This document shows positions 55,405 through 63,600 of a stretch of DNA of 64,000 nucleotides, piece after piece. The position numbers were made by a program, and so were the translations under genes. Origin of the DNA: CAJXYS01 sp913063035. Its GTDB lineage: Bacteria; Pseudomonadota; Alphaproteobacteria; Rhodobacterales; Rhodobacteraceae. The stretch is taken from positions 124,001-188,000 of the forward strand of contig NZ_JBOCEG010000006.1 of assembly GCF_050586465.1 (NCBI RefSeq). Reading direction: 5' to 3'. The notes under the pieces were generated by a model, which saw only the letters and a program-made list of their open reading frames with translations, was not told the DNA's origin and did no database searches. The stretch's first letter is position 1. Every line of letters starts with the position of its first letter.

Positions 55405-56652
55405 ATGTTGCTGACCAACCACAGACGCAAGGTGCCGCTGGACGAGGCGCGGGGCTACCCGTTCTTCCGCCGGCCGGTGTTCCTGCTCTACCTGATGGCG
55501 GCGGCGATGCCGATCGCCTTCGCCACCTGGTCGGCGCTGCTCAACAACTTCGTGATCGAGGCGGCGGGCTTCACCGGCGTCGAGATCGGCTGGCTGCACA
55601 CGGTCCGCGAGATCCCGGGGTTCCTGGCCATCGGGGTGATCCTGCTGATCATCCTGATCCGCGAGCAGGTTCTCGCGGTGATCTCCCTGGTCGCGCTCGG
55701 TGCCGGCACGGCGGTGGTGGCGCAGTTCCCGGAATTCTCGGGGCTGCTGATGACCACGCTGATCAGCTCGATCGGGTTTCACTACTACGAGACGGTCAAC
55801 CAGTCGCTGCAGCTCCAGTGGATCGAGAAGGAGAACGCGCCGCAGACGCTGGGCTGGATCGTGGCGATCGGTTCGGGGGCGTCGCTCTTCGCCTACGCGG
55901 CGCTGGTGGTCACCTGGAAGGCCTTCGACCTGTCCTACAACCTGGTCTACATGCTGGCGGGCGGCATCACGGTGGCCATCGCGCTCTATTGTTTCATGGT
56001 CTTCCCGCAATTCGAGGCACCGAACCCCCAGCACAAGAAGATGATCCTGCGACGGCGCTACTGGCTTTACTACGCGCTGCAGTTCATGTCGGGGGCGCGG
56101 CGGCAGATCTTCGTGGTCTTCGCCGCCTTCATGATGGTGGAACGCTTCGGCTTCGAGGTGCACGAGGTGACCGCGCTCTTCCTGATCAACTTCGTCGCCA
56201 ACATGGCCTTCGCGCCGTTGATGGGCCGGATGGTCGCCCGCTTCGGCGAGCGCCGCGCGCTGGTTTTCGAATATGTCGGGCTGACCGCGGTGTTCCTCGC
56301 CTATGGCGGGATCTACTACTTCGGATGGGGCGTCGTTCTGGCGGCCGCGCTCTATGTCCTCGATCATCTCTTCTTCGCGCTGGCCTTCGCGCTCAAGACC
56401 TATTTCCAGAAGATCGCCGACCCGGCCGACATCGCGCCGACGGCGGCGGTGGCCTTCACGATCAACCACATCGCCGCCGTGACCCTTCCGGCGGTGCTCG
56501 GCTATCTGTGGATCACGGCGCCGCAGTCGGTCTTCCTGCTTGCCGCCGGGATGGCGGTGACGTCGCTGGCGCTGGCGCTGATGATCCCGCGTCATCCGGG
56601 CCCCGGCAACGAGACGATCTTCGCGCCGCTCCTGCCGGCCCCGGCCGGGTAG
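55405..56652 (+). CDS. MFS transporter
   Basis: 415 residues, about 12 helices. WLHTVREIPGFLAIGVILLI and GRMVARFGERRALVFEY (the MFS loop motif between TM8 and TM9 region) are visible. The group with YPFFRRPVFLLYLM at the N terminus is common in Rhodobacterales, substrate unknown. Regulated with the divergent YeeE gene if the intervening FNR-like site is real. Confidence 0.85.
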   Translation: MLLTNHRRKVPLDEARGYPFFRRPVFLLYLMAAAMPIAFATWSALLNNFVIEAAGFTGVEIGWLHTVREIPGFLAIGVILLIILIREQVLAVISLVALGAGTAVVAQFPEFSGLLMTTLISSIGFHYYETVNQSLQLQWIEKENAPQTLGWIVAIGSGASLFAYAALVVTWKAFDLSYNLVYMLAGGITVAIALYCFMVFPQFEAPNPQHKKMILRRRYWLYYALQFMSGARRQIFVVFAAFMMVERFGFEVHEVTALFLINFVANMAFAPLMGRMVARFGERRALVFEYVGLTAVFLAYGGIYYFGWGVVLAAALYVLDHLFFALAFALKTYFQKIADPADIAPTAAVAFTINHIAAVTLPAVLGYLWITAPQSVFLLAAGMAVTSLALALMIPRHPGPGNETIFAPLLPAPAG

Positions 56653-56659
56653 CCCCGCC

Positions 56660-56689
56660 TTGCCGCGTGGCGCGGCGCCTCCATATAGA
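56660..56689 (+). promoter_or_regulatory. Probable msrA promoter
   Basis: TTGCCG (56660-56665), N18, TATAGA (56684-56689), 25 bases before the start codon; AAAGGAG ribosome site follows. Confidence 0.5.
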
Positions 56690-56713
56690 GGGACAGAGAA
56701 AAAGGAGCGCGCG

Positions 56714-57361
56714 ATGTTCTTTGGCCGCAAGAAAACCGAGATGCCCGCCGCCGACCGGGCGCTGCCGGGCCGCGACCGCCCGATCCAGACCGCCGAGACC
56801 CATTTCGTGACCGGCCGCCCGCTGAAGGCGCCGGTGCCGGAGGGCATGGCAGAGGCGATGTTCGGCATGGGCTGCTTCTGGGGCGTCGAGCGGATCTTCT
56901 GGCAGGTGCCGGGCGTCTGGCTGACGATGGCGGGCTATGCCGGCGGGACCACGCCCAACCCCACCTACCAGGAGGTCTGCACCGGCCAGACCGGCCACAA
57001 CGAGGTGGTGCGGGTGGTCTACGACCCGGCCGCGCTGTCTTACGAAGACCTGCTGCGCCGGTTCTGGGAGGGGCATGATCCGACCCAGGGCATGCGCCAG
57101 GGCAATGACGTGGGCACGCAGTACCGATCCGGGATCTATACCTACACCGAGGCGCAGAAGGCGGCGGCCGAGACCAGCCGCGACGCCTATGCCGCGCGGC
57201 TCTCGGCGTCGGGCTACGGGCCGATCACCACCGAGATCCTGGGTGCCCCGGTCTTCTACTACGCCGAGGACTATCACCAGCAATACCTTGCCAAGAACCC
57301 GTCGGGCTATTGCGGGATCGGCGGCACCGGCGTCAGTTGTCCCATCGGCCTGCCGGCTTGA
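56714..57361 (+). CDS. msrA: Peptide methionine-(S)-S-oxide reductase
   Basis: 215 residues. Reduces S-methionine sulfoxide. Catalytic C54 in FGMGCFWGVERIFW; EVCTGQTGHNEVVRV and YHQQYLAKNPSGYCGIGGTGVSCPI, the last giving two C-terminal resolving cysteines. N-terminal extension (about 45 residues) before the catalytic motif is typical of the longer MsrA group. Followed by prmA after 54 bases. Confidence 0.95.
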   Translation: MFFGRKKTEMPAADRALPGRDRPIQTAETHFVTGRPLKAPVPEGMAEAMFGMGCFWGVERIFWQVPGVWLTMAGYAGGTTPNPTYQEVCTGQTGHNEVVRVVYDPAALSYEDLLRRFWEGHDPTQGMRQGNDVGTQYRSGIYTYTEAQKAAAETSRDAYAARLSASGYGPITTEILGAPVFYYAEDYHQQYLAKNPSGYCGIGGTGVSCPIGLPA

Positions 57362-57415
57362 CGGGCGCGGGCGGCTTGCCTATCCGCGTCTGACCCGACG
57401 CAGAGGACGCCGCCC

Positions 57416-58288
57416 ATGCCCACCTTCACCGCCTTCACGACCCTTCCCGGCAAACCCGCGGCCGAGGATCTCGGCGCCGCGATGGAGCGGCTCGATCCGG
57501 AACCGACGGGCGTCGGCGTCTTCGAGATCGAGGACGGGTCCGGGCTCTGGGAGGTCGGCGGGTATTTCGCGCAAGCACCGGACGCGGCCGCACTGGCGCT
57601 GCTGGCGGCGGCGTTCGGGGCCGCGCCCTTCGCCGTGTCCGAGCTGCCGGAAACCGACTGGGTCGCCAAGGTGCGCCGCGAACTCGCCCCGGTCGAGGCC
57701 GGGCGCTTTTTCGTCCATGGCAGCCACGATTCCGACAAGGTGCCGGAGGGCTGCGTCGCGCTGCTGATCGAGGCGGCGATGGCCTTCGGCACCGGTCACC
57801 ACGGCACCACGCAGGGATGCCTGCGCGCGCTCGACCGGTTGATCGGGGCCGGCCTCGCGCCGCGGGCCGTCGCCGATATCGGCTGCGGCACGGCGGTGCT
57901 GGCGATGGCCGCGGCACGGATCTGGCCGGTGCCGGTCATCGCCAGCGACATCGACCCCGTGGCCGTCGAGGTGGCCGAGGCGAATCTCGCCGCCAATGCC
58001 ATGACGGGCCGGGTCACCTGCATCGAGGCGGCGGGCTTCGATCACCCGCGCCTGGCCGACGCCGCGCCCTTCGACCTTGTCTTCGCCAATATTCTCAAGG
58101 GTCCGCTGGTCGCGCTGGCCCCGGACATGGCCCGCGCGGTGGCGCCGGGCGGGGCGGCGATCCTGTCGGGGATCCTCAATGAACAGGCCGACGCGGTCGC
58201 CGCCGCCTACGCCGCCGAGGGCTTTGCCGAGACCGCCCGCGAGGTGATCGGCGAATGGACGACGCTCACGCTGCGCCGCGCCGCGTGA
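57416..58288 (+). CDS. prmA: Ribosomal protein L11 methyltransferase
   Basis: 290 residues. SAM-binding motif I VADIGCGTAVLAMAAARIW (about residues 148-166), post-I ASDIDPVAVEVAEANLAAN, and the PrmA motif FDLVFANILKGPL in place of NPPY. FGTGHHGTTQGCLRALD precedes motif I as in PrmA. Trimethylates L11. Ends seven bases before the A run of the opposing terminator. Confidence 0.93.
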   Translation: MPTFTAFTTLPGKPAAEDLGAAMERLDPEPTGVGVFEIEDGSGLWEVGGYFAQAPDAAALALLAAAFGAAPFAVSELPETDWVAKVRRELAPVEAGRFFVHGSHDSDKVPEGCVALLIEAAMAFGTGHHGTTQGCLRALDRLIGAGLAPRAVADIGCGTAVLAMAAARIWPVPVIASDIDPVAVEVAEANLAANAMTGRVTCIEAAGFDHPRLADAAPFDLVFANILKGPLVALAPDMARAVAPGGAAILSGILNEQADAVAAAYAAEGFAETAREVIGEWTTLTLRRAA

Positions 58289-58295
58289 CGGCATG

Positions 58296-58328
58296 AAAAA
58301 AGGCCGCCCCCGTTTCCGGGAGCGGCCC
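58296..58328 (-). terminator. Terminator of the DUF1127 gene
   Basis: Minus strand: GGGCCGCTCCCG, GAAA loop, CGGGGGCGGCC with one mismatch, then TTTTTT. A strong intrinsic terminator between the convergent prmA and DUF1127 genes. Confidence 0.85.
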
Positions 58329-58354
58329 TGAAGCCCTGGGGCGCTCGGCTGCGC

Positions 58355-58555
58355 TCAGCGCAGGTTCTCGAGATCGCCGCGCACGAGACCGATGTCGTCC
58401 AGCTCGCGGTCGCTGAGCTTGGAGAGCGCGTTGCGCGTGGCGCGCTTGGCGTTCCAGTCGGAGACGGCACCGACGATGTGGTAGGCAACGGAGGCGGCGC
58501 GGTTGAAGATCGACGCACCTTCGCTGATCGAGCGGGTTGTTTCGAAGACGGCCAT
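58355..58555 (-). CDS. Small DUF1127 protein (66 aa)
   Basis: 66 residues; N-terminal amphipathic stretch (FETTRSISEGASIFNRAASVAYHIVGAV) then the DUF1127 signature WNAKRATRNALSKLSDRELDDIGLVRGDLE. GAAGGATCGATATC precedes ATG 58555. Monocistronic with its own strong terminator, the arrangement of highly expressed small regulators. Longer than the 50-residue member at 10253-10405. Confidence 0.85.
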   Translation of the reverse strand: MAVFETTRSISEGASIFNRAASVAYHIVGAVSDWNAKRATRNALSKLSDRELDDIGLVRGDLENLR

Positions 58556-58930
58556 GATATCGATCCTTCTGGCACGGGGTGACGCTGTGTTTCTGAACCG
58601 GCATCTAGGATCGTTTTCGCGCCCGCGCAATCGCGCGTTTTGCATGGCTTCCATGCGTTTTTCGCATGGGTTCGTTTTCCGGCTAAAGTCATGAAAAATA
58701 TTCAAAAATTCCGGATAAAACTGTCGCTTTCAGACCCGGTTTCGTCGCGATTCGACCATGGTTCCGGTCGGCCCCGGCGACTGGGTCCGGCGCCGGCCCG
58801 AAGGCGCCGGAAAACGATTTCGCGCCCGCTGTGGCCGAAAGGTCGCAGCCGGCCCCGCCGCGACGCGGCGCTGGCCAATGTTCGCGTTTCGTGCTAGGCG
58901 TTTTGAAAAGGACAAGGGCAGGGACAGGCC
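58556..58930. other. Intergenic region with alternating hairpins
   Basis: 375 bases between the divergent DUF1127 and ruvC genes, no coding frame. AT-rich around 58640-58740. Contains GCATGG (58642), CCATGC (58651) and GCATGG (58664): the first pair and the second pair, CATGCG-TTTTT-CGCATG (58652-58668), are mutually exclusive hairpins. A possible ruvC -10 TAGGCG lies at 58895-58900. Confidence 0.5.
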
Positions 58931-59437
58931 ATGCGCATCTTGGGCATCGACCCCGGATTACGGGTTCTCGGATGGGGACTCGTGGAAACCTCGGGCAGCA
59001 AGGTGATCCACCGCGCCAACGGCGTCTGCAAATCCGAGGGCAAGGAACTCGCCGCGCGCCTCCTGAGCCTCTATGAGCAACTGACCGAGGTCTGCCGGAC
59101 CCATGCCCCCGACATGGCGGCGGTGGAAAAGACCTTCGTCAACCGCGACGGGGCGGGCACGCTGAAGCTTGGCCAGGCACGCGGCATCGCGCTGCTGGTG
59201 CCGGCCCAGGCCGGGCTGGACGTCGCGGAATATTCCCCGAACTCCGTCAAGAAGGTCGTGGTCGGCGTCGGCCATGCCGAGAAGCGCCAGGTCGAGCACA
59301 TGGTCCGCCTGCTTTTGCCCGGCGCGGTCCCGGCGGGCCCGGACGCGGCCGACGCGCTGGCCGTGGCGCTCTGCCACGCGCAATACATGCAAAGCGCCGG
59401 ACGGCTGGACGCGGCGCTTGCGAGGGCCGGCGCATGA
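58931..59437 (+). CDS. ruvC: Holliday junction endonuclease RuvC
   Basis: 168 residues. RNase-H-like fold with the acidic active site D7 (ILGIDPGLRVLGWG), E66 (AAVEKTF), and D138/D141 (GPDAADALAVALCHAQ). Resolves Holliday junctions with RuvAB. ATG 58931; overlaps ruvA by four bases. Confidence 0.97.
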   Translation: MRILGIDPGLRVLGWGLVETSGSKVIHRANGVCKSEGKELAARLLSLYEQLTEVCRTHAPDMAAVEKTFVNRDGAGTLKLGQARGIALLVPAQAGLDVAEYSPNSVKKVVVGVGHAEKRQVEHMVRLLLPGAVPAGPDAADALAVALCHAQYMQSAGRLDAALARAGA

Positions 59438-60123
59438 TCGGGCGGATCGCGGGGATCGTCGACTACCGCGGCGCCGATCACGTGCTGATCGACGTGCGCG
59501 GGGTCGGCTATGTCATCCATTGTTCCGACCGCACCCTTGCCGCCCTGCCCGGTCCGGGCGAGGCGGCGGCGCTTTACACCGACCTTCTCGTGCGCGAGGA
59601 CCTTTTGCAGCTCTACGGCTTCACCACCCTGCAGGAACGCGAATGGCACCGGCTGCTGACGACCGTGCAGGGCGTGGGCGCGAAGGCCTCGATGGCCATC
59701 CTTGGCACGCTCGGCCCCGACGGGGTCAGCCGCGCCATCGCGCTGGGGGACTGGGCGGCGATCAAGGCCGCGCCCGGGGTGGGCCCCAAGATCGCGCAGC
59801 GCGTGGTCAACGAGCTGAAGGACAAGGCTCCGCAGGTCATGGCGCTCGGCGCGACCGTCACGCGCCCGCAGGCGCCGGCCGGTGGGTCCGGCGCGGCCGC
59901 CGTTCTCGACCCCGGCGACGTCGCCCCGGAGCCGGCCCCGGCCGCCCCCGCCGCGCCGGGACGCGGTGCCGCGCAGGCCGAGGCCCTGTCGGCGCTGGTC
60001 AATCTGGGCTATAGCCAGGGCGAGGCCGCCTCCGCCGTCGCGACCGCCGCCGGCGACGCCCCCGAGGCCGACACCGCCGCGGTGATCCGTGCCGCGCTGA
60101 AACTGCTGGCTCCGAAGGGCTGA
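59434..60123 (+). CDS. ruvA: Holliday junction branch-migration protein RuvA
   Basis: 229 residues. N-terminal OB domain (MIGRIAGIVDYRGADHVLIDVRGVGYVIHC), two HhH motifs (VQGVGAKASMAIL, APGVGPKIAQRVVNELKDK) and C-terminal RuvB-binding domain (EALSALVNLGYSQGEAASAV), joined by a Pro/Ala-rich linker (about 140-180) longer than in E. coli. Confidence 0.97.
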   Translation: MIGRIAGIVDYRGADHVLIDVRGVGYVIHCSDRTLAALPGPGEAAALYTDLLVREDLLQLYGFTTLQEREWHRLLTTVQGVGAKASMAILGTLGPDGVSRAIALGDWAAIKAAPGVGPKIAQRVVNELKDKAPQVMALGATVTRPQAPAGGSGAAAVLDPGDVAPEPAPAAPAAPGRGAAQAEALSALVNLGYSQGEAASAVATAAGDAPEADTAAVIRAALKLLAPKG

Positions 60124-60127
60124 GCAC

Positions 60128-61147
60128 ATGACCGAGCCCGACCCGACCCTCCGCCCCGAGCCGCGCCCCGAGGATGCGGATCGCGCGCTTCGCCCGCAGA
60201 CGCTCGAGGCCTTCATCGGCCAGGCCGAGGCCCGCGCGAACCTGCGCGTTTTCGTCGAAAGCGCCCGCCGCCGTGGCGAGGCGATGGATCACACCCTCTT
60301 CTTCGGCCCGCCGGGCCTGGGCAAGACCACGCTGGCCCAGATCATGGCGCGCGAGCTCGGCGTGAACTTCCGCATGACCTCGGGCCCGGTTCTGGCCAAG
60401 GCCGGGGATCTCGCGGCGATCCTCACGAATCTCGAGGCGCGCGACGTGCTCTTCATCGACGAGATCCATCGCCTCAACCCGACCGTCGAAGAGGTGCTCT
60501 ACCCGGCGATGGAGGATTTCGAGCTCGATCTCGTGATCGGCGAGGGGCCGGCCGCGCGCACGGTGCGGATCGAGTTGCAGCCCTTCACGCTGGTCGGCGC
60601 CACGACGCGGCTCGGGCTGCTGACCACGCCGCTCCGCGACCGTTTCGGCATCCCAACGCGGCTGGAATTCTACAGCCCCGAGGAGCTGCACGAGATCGTC
60701 ACGCGCGGCGCCCGGCTGCTCGGCGCCGATCCCGCGCCCGAGGGCGCCTGGGAAATCGCCCGCCGCGCCCGCGGCACGCCGCGGATCGCGGGCCGGCTGT
60801 TGCGCCGGGTGGTGGATTTCGCCGTCGTCGAGGGCGACGGCACCGTGACGCAGGCCCTGGCCGACCGCGCCCTGACGCGGCTCGGCGTCGACGCGCTGGG
60901 GCTCGACGGGGCGGACCGGCGCTATCTCAGGCTCATGGCCGAGCATTACGGCGGCGGCCCGGTCGGCGTCGAGACGCTGGCGGCCGCGCTCTCGGAAAGC
61001 CGGGACGCCATCGAGGAGGTGATCGAGCCCTACCTTCTGCAGCAGGGGCTGGTGCAGCGCACGCCGCGCGGCCGGATGCTTGCGGCGAAGGCCTGGGCGC
61101 ATCTCGGCCTCGAGCCGCCGCGGCGGGGCGACCTGCTCGATCTCTAG
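60128..61147 (+). CDS. ruvB: Holliday junction ATPase RuvB
   Basis: 339 residues, AAA+ motor. Walker A GPPGLGKTT (60-68), Walker B DEIH (111-114), sensor 1 GATTRLGLLTTPLRDRFG, and a winged-helix DNA-binding C terminus (EEVIEPYLLQQGLVQRTPRGR). Four bases after ruvA. Confidence 0.97.
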   Translation: MTEPDPTLRPEPRPEDADRALRPQTLEAFIGQAEARANLRVFVESARRRGEAMDHTLFFGPPGLGKTTLAQIMARELGVNFRMTSGPVLAKAGDLAAILTNLEARDVLFIDEIHRLNPTVEEVLYPAMEDFELDLVIGEGPAARTVRIELQPFTLVGATTRLGLLTTPLRDRFGIPTRLEFYSPEELHEIVTRGARLLGADPAPEGAWEIARRARGTPRIAGRLLRRVVDFAVVEGDGTVTQALADRALTRLGVDALGLDGADRRYLRLMAEHYGGGPVGVETLAAALSESRDAIEEVIEPYLLQQGLVQRTPRGRMLAAKAWAHLGLEPPRRGDLLDL

Positions 61148-61184
61148 AGCGGTTGCGGGCCGCGCCCCGGCGGTCTATGCCGCG

Positions 61185-61270
61185 TCCAGGTGGTGGAAAT
61201 ATCCTCGGGGGTGAGCCCCGGACGGGCGTCCGGGGCGAGGGGGCGGAAAGCCCCCTCCCGGCAGGCGGGG
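61185..61270. repeat. Palindromic repeat variant between ruvB and the next gene
   Basis: Starts TCCAGGTGGTGGAAATATCC, the right arm of the intergenic repeat, then CCCCGGAC-GGGC-GTCCGGGG and GGGGGC-GGAAA-GCCCCC hairpins. Same order as the xdhB insert. It runs up to the ribosome site of the next gene, so it forms that gene's leader. Confidence 0.8.
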
Positions 61271-61279
61271 AGGCTGGCG

Positions 61280-61909
61280 ATGACGCCGGACGAGATCGAA
61301 ACGCTCTTCACCGGCTCTGACGGGCGCTACGGCTTCGCGCGCTGGGGCAGGCCGATTGCGCCCGTGGTCTTCGGGGTCGAGGACGCCACGGTCGCCGCGC
61401 TCAAGGGCGCGCTCGAGGCGGTGGTGGCGCTGGCCGGGCACGGCATGGCCGAGACGGATCCCGAGCTCGGCGTCAACCTGATGGTCTTCTTCCTGCGCGA
61501 CTGGAACGAGCTCACAGCGGTGCCGGACCTGGACCGGCTGGTGCCAGGGCTGGGCCCGCTTGTCGCCCGTCTCGATGCCGGCGGGGCGACCAACTACAGG
61601 CTGTTCCGCTTCGATGCCGATGGGGCGATCAGGGCCTGTTTCGTCTTCATCCGCGTCGACGACGCCGTCGCCGGGATGCCCGCCGAGACCCTGGCGCTCG
61701 GCGAGGCGGTCCAGGTGATGCTGACCTGGTCGGACCGCGCCTTTGCCGCGCAGGGCCCGCTGGGGCAGGCGGAACCCGGCGGACCGGCGCTGCTGAAGCC
61801 CGGGATCGCCGGTGTGATCCGCGCGGCCTACGACCCGGTGATGCCTGCGGCCACGACCGACCCGGCGCATGCGCTGCGCCTCGCGGCCCGGCTGGGGGCG
61901 ATGCGATGA
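61280..61909 (+). CDS. Hypothetical protein between ruvB and ybgC
   Basis: 209 residues, family not recognised. No signal peptide or membrane segment. Segments such as RYGFARWGRPIAPVVFGVEDATV, ETDPELGVNLMVFFLRDWNEL and NYRLFRFDADGAIRACFVFIRVD look like an ordered alpha/beta protein. ATG 61280 has GGGGAGG upstream; the frame extends upstream into the repeat, which I take as non-coding. Coupled to ybgC by a four-base overlap. Confidence 0.8.
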   Translation: MTPDEIETLFTGSDGRYGFARWGRPIAPVVFGVEDATVAALKGALEAVVALAGHGMAETDPELGVNLMVFFLRDWNELTAVPDLDRLVPGLGPLVARLDAGGATNYRLFRFDADGAIRACFVFIRVDDAVAGMPAETLALGEAVQVMLTWSDRAFAAQGPLGQAEPGGPALLKPGIAGVIRAAYDPVMPAATTDPAHALRLAARLGAMR

Positions 61910-62310
61910 CGCCCCATCGCTTCGATCTGAGGGTCTATTACGAGGACACCGACCTCGCGGGCATCGTGTATTATGCCAACTACCTCAAGTTCATCGAACG
62001 CGCCCGCACCGAATGGGTGCGCGGGTTGGGCATCGACCAGGGGCGGCTGAAGGCCGAGAGCGGGATCGTCTTCGCGGTGCGCCGGGTCGTGGCCGACTAC
62101 CTGCGCCCCGCGCGTTTCGACGACCTGCTGACGGTCGAGACGCGTCTGGCCGCGCTCTCGCCGGCGCGGATCGTCCTCGAACAGGACGTGCTGCGCGCCG
62201 GGGAGCGGCTCTTCGCCGCCGGGGTGACGCTCGTCGCGCTCGCCGAGACCGGGCGCCCGGCCCGGCTGCCAGCGGATATTCGCCGAGCGCTGGGCGCGGC
62301 CGCGCGATAA
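61906..62310 (+). CDS. ybgC: YbgC acyl-CoA thioesterase (Tol-Pal operon)
   Basis: 134-residue hot-dog fold. Active-site aspartate in VYYEDTDLAGIVYYANYLKFIERARTEW (D17-19 region). Family members hydrolyse short or medium acyl-CoA and accompany tol-pal genes. Precedes tolQ as in many proteobacteria, but a promoter lies between. Confidence 0.93.
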   Translation: MTPHRFDLRVYYEDTDLAGIVYYANYLKFIERARTEWVRGLGIDQGRLKAESGIVFAVRRVVADYLRPARFDDLLTVETRLAALSPARIVLEQDVLRAGERLFAAGVTLVALAETGRPARLPADIRRALGAAAR

Positions 62311-62332
62311 TCGTCCGATCACGCCGAGTTTG

Positions 62333-62362
62333 TTGGCAATCCGCTTGGAAAACGGCTATTTT
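62333..62362 (+). promoter_or_regulatory. Probable tolQ promoter
   Basis: TTGGCA (62333-62338), N17-18, CTATTTT (62356-62362), about 57 bases before the tolQ ATG. Confidence 0.55.
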
Positions 62363-62418
62363 GGCCTTTGAAAAGAACAGTCGCAGCAGGCGGCGCACGG
62401 ACGAAAAAGAGCAGGTCC

Positions 62419-63114
62419 ATGGAAACCGAAGCCCTCGCGGCCGCACAGGCGGTCGATTTCTCGCTGGCCGCGCTGTTCTGGCGCGCCACCTTCACCGTGA
62501 AGCTCGTGATGATCGCGCTCGTCCTGGCCTCTTTCTGGGTCTGGGCGATCGTCATCCAGAAATTCATCAACTACCGCGCCGCGCGCCAGGAGACCGCCGA
62601 GTTCGACAAGGCCTTCTGGTCGGGCGAGCCGCTCGACGAACTCTACGATCAGATCGGCGAGGTGCCGCGCAGCGCCCCGGAAAAGATCTTCTTTGCCGGC
62701 ATGACCGAATGGAACCGTTCGCACCGCCGCGATGGCGCCCTGATCGCCGGTGCGCAGTCGCGGATCGACCGGTCGATGGACGTGGCCATCGGCCGCGAGA
62801 GCGACCGGCTGAACGGCGGGCTGACGGTGCTGGCCACGGTCGGCGCCACCGCGCCCTTCATCGGGCTCTTCGGCACGGTCTGGGGGATCAAGCACGCCTT
62901 CGAGGAGATCGCGCTGCAGCAGAACACCAGCCTCGCGGTCGTGGCCCCCGGCATCGCCGAGGCGCTGGTCGCCACGGCGCTGGGTCTCTTCGCGGCGATC
63001 CCGGCGGTGATCTTCTACAACAAGCTCTCGAGCGACGCAGAGCGGATCACCTCCGAATACGAGGCCTTCGCCGACGAGTTCGCCACCATCCTCTCGCGCC
63101 AGCTGGAGGGCTGA
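62419..63114 (+). CDS. tolQ: TolQ, proton-channel subunit of the Tol-Pal complex
   Basis: 231 residues with three membrane helices (about 20-45, 130-155, 172-195). MotA/TolQ/ExbB signature in TVGATAPFIGLFGTVWGIKHAF and APGIAEALVATALGLFAAIPAVIFYN, with the Thr and the polar residues of the channel. ATG 62419 (METEALAA) after GCAGG; the earlier ATG at 62368 adds a basic unconserved tail. Confidence 0.95.
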   Translation: METEALAAAQAVDFSLAALFWRATFTVKLVMIALVLASFWVWAIVIQKFINYRAARQETAEFDKAFWSGEPLDELYDQIGEVPRSAPEKIFFAGMTEWNRSHRRDGALIAGAQSRIDRSMDVAIGRESDRLNGGLTVLATVGATAPFIGLFGTVWGIKHAFEEIALQQNTSLAVVAPGIAEALVATALGLFAAIPAVIFYNKLSSDAERITSEYEAFADEFATILSRQLEG

Positions 63115-63115
63115 G

Positions 63116-63592
63116 ATGGGCGCGGGGGTCATGGACAAGGGCGGCGGCGGCGGTCGACAGGGACGGCGCCGGGCGCGCCGCGCCAAGCCGATGTCGGAGA
63201 TCAACGTCACGCCCTTCGTGGACGTGATGCTGGTGCTGCTGATCATCTTCATGGTGGCCGCGCCGCTGCTGACCGTCGGCGTGCCGGTGCAGCTGCCCGA
63301 GACGGCGGCGACCCCGTTGCCGACCGAGGACCAGGAGCCGCTGACGGTCACCCTGACCGCGGACGGCCGGCTGTTGCTGCAATCGACCGAGATCGCCCGC
63401 GACGAGCTGATCCCCAAGCTGCGCGCCGTGCAGGCCGAGCGCGCGGACGACAAGCTCTTCCTGCGCGCCGACGGGGCCATCCCCTATGACGCGGTGATGC
63501 AGGTGATGGGCGCGCTCAACGCCGGGGGCTTCCGCAATATCGGGCTGGTGACGGAGTCGGGCGGGCCGACGCTCGACGGGCGGGACGGCTGA
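63116..63592 (+). CDS. tolR: TolR, Tol-Pal complex subunit
   Basis: 158 residues. Basic N-terminal cytoplasmic tail, single helix NVTPFVDVMLVLLIIFMVAAPLL with the proton-path Asp (D36 region), then a periplasmic domain (PVQLPETAATPLPTEDQEPLTVTLT and following). One-base spacing from tolQ stop. Confidence 0.95.
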   Translation: MGAGVMDKGGGGGRQGRRRARRAKPMSEINVTPFVDVMLVLLIIFMVAAPLLTVGVPVQLPETAATPLPTEDQEPLTVTLTADGRLLLQSTEIARDELIPKLRAVQAERADDKLFLRADGAIPYDAVMQVMGALNAGGFRNIGLVTESGGPTLDGRDG

Positions 63593-63600
63593 GGCCTGGC

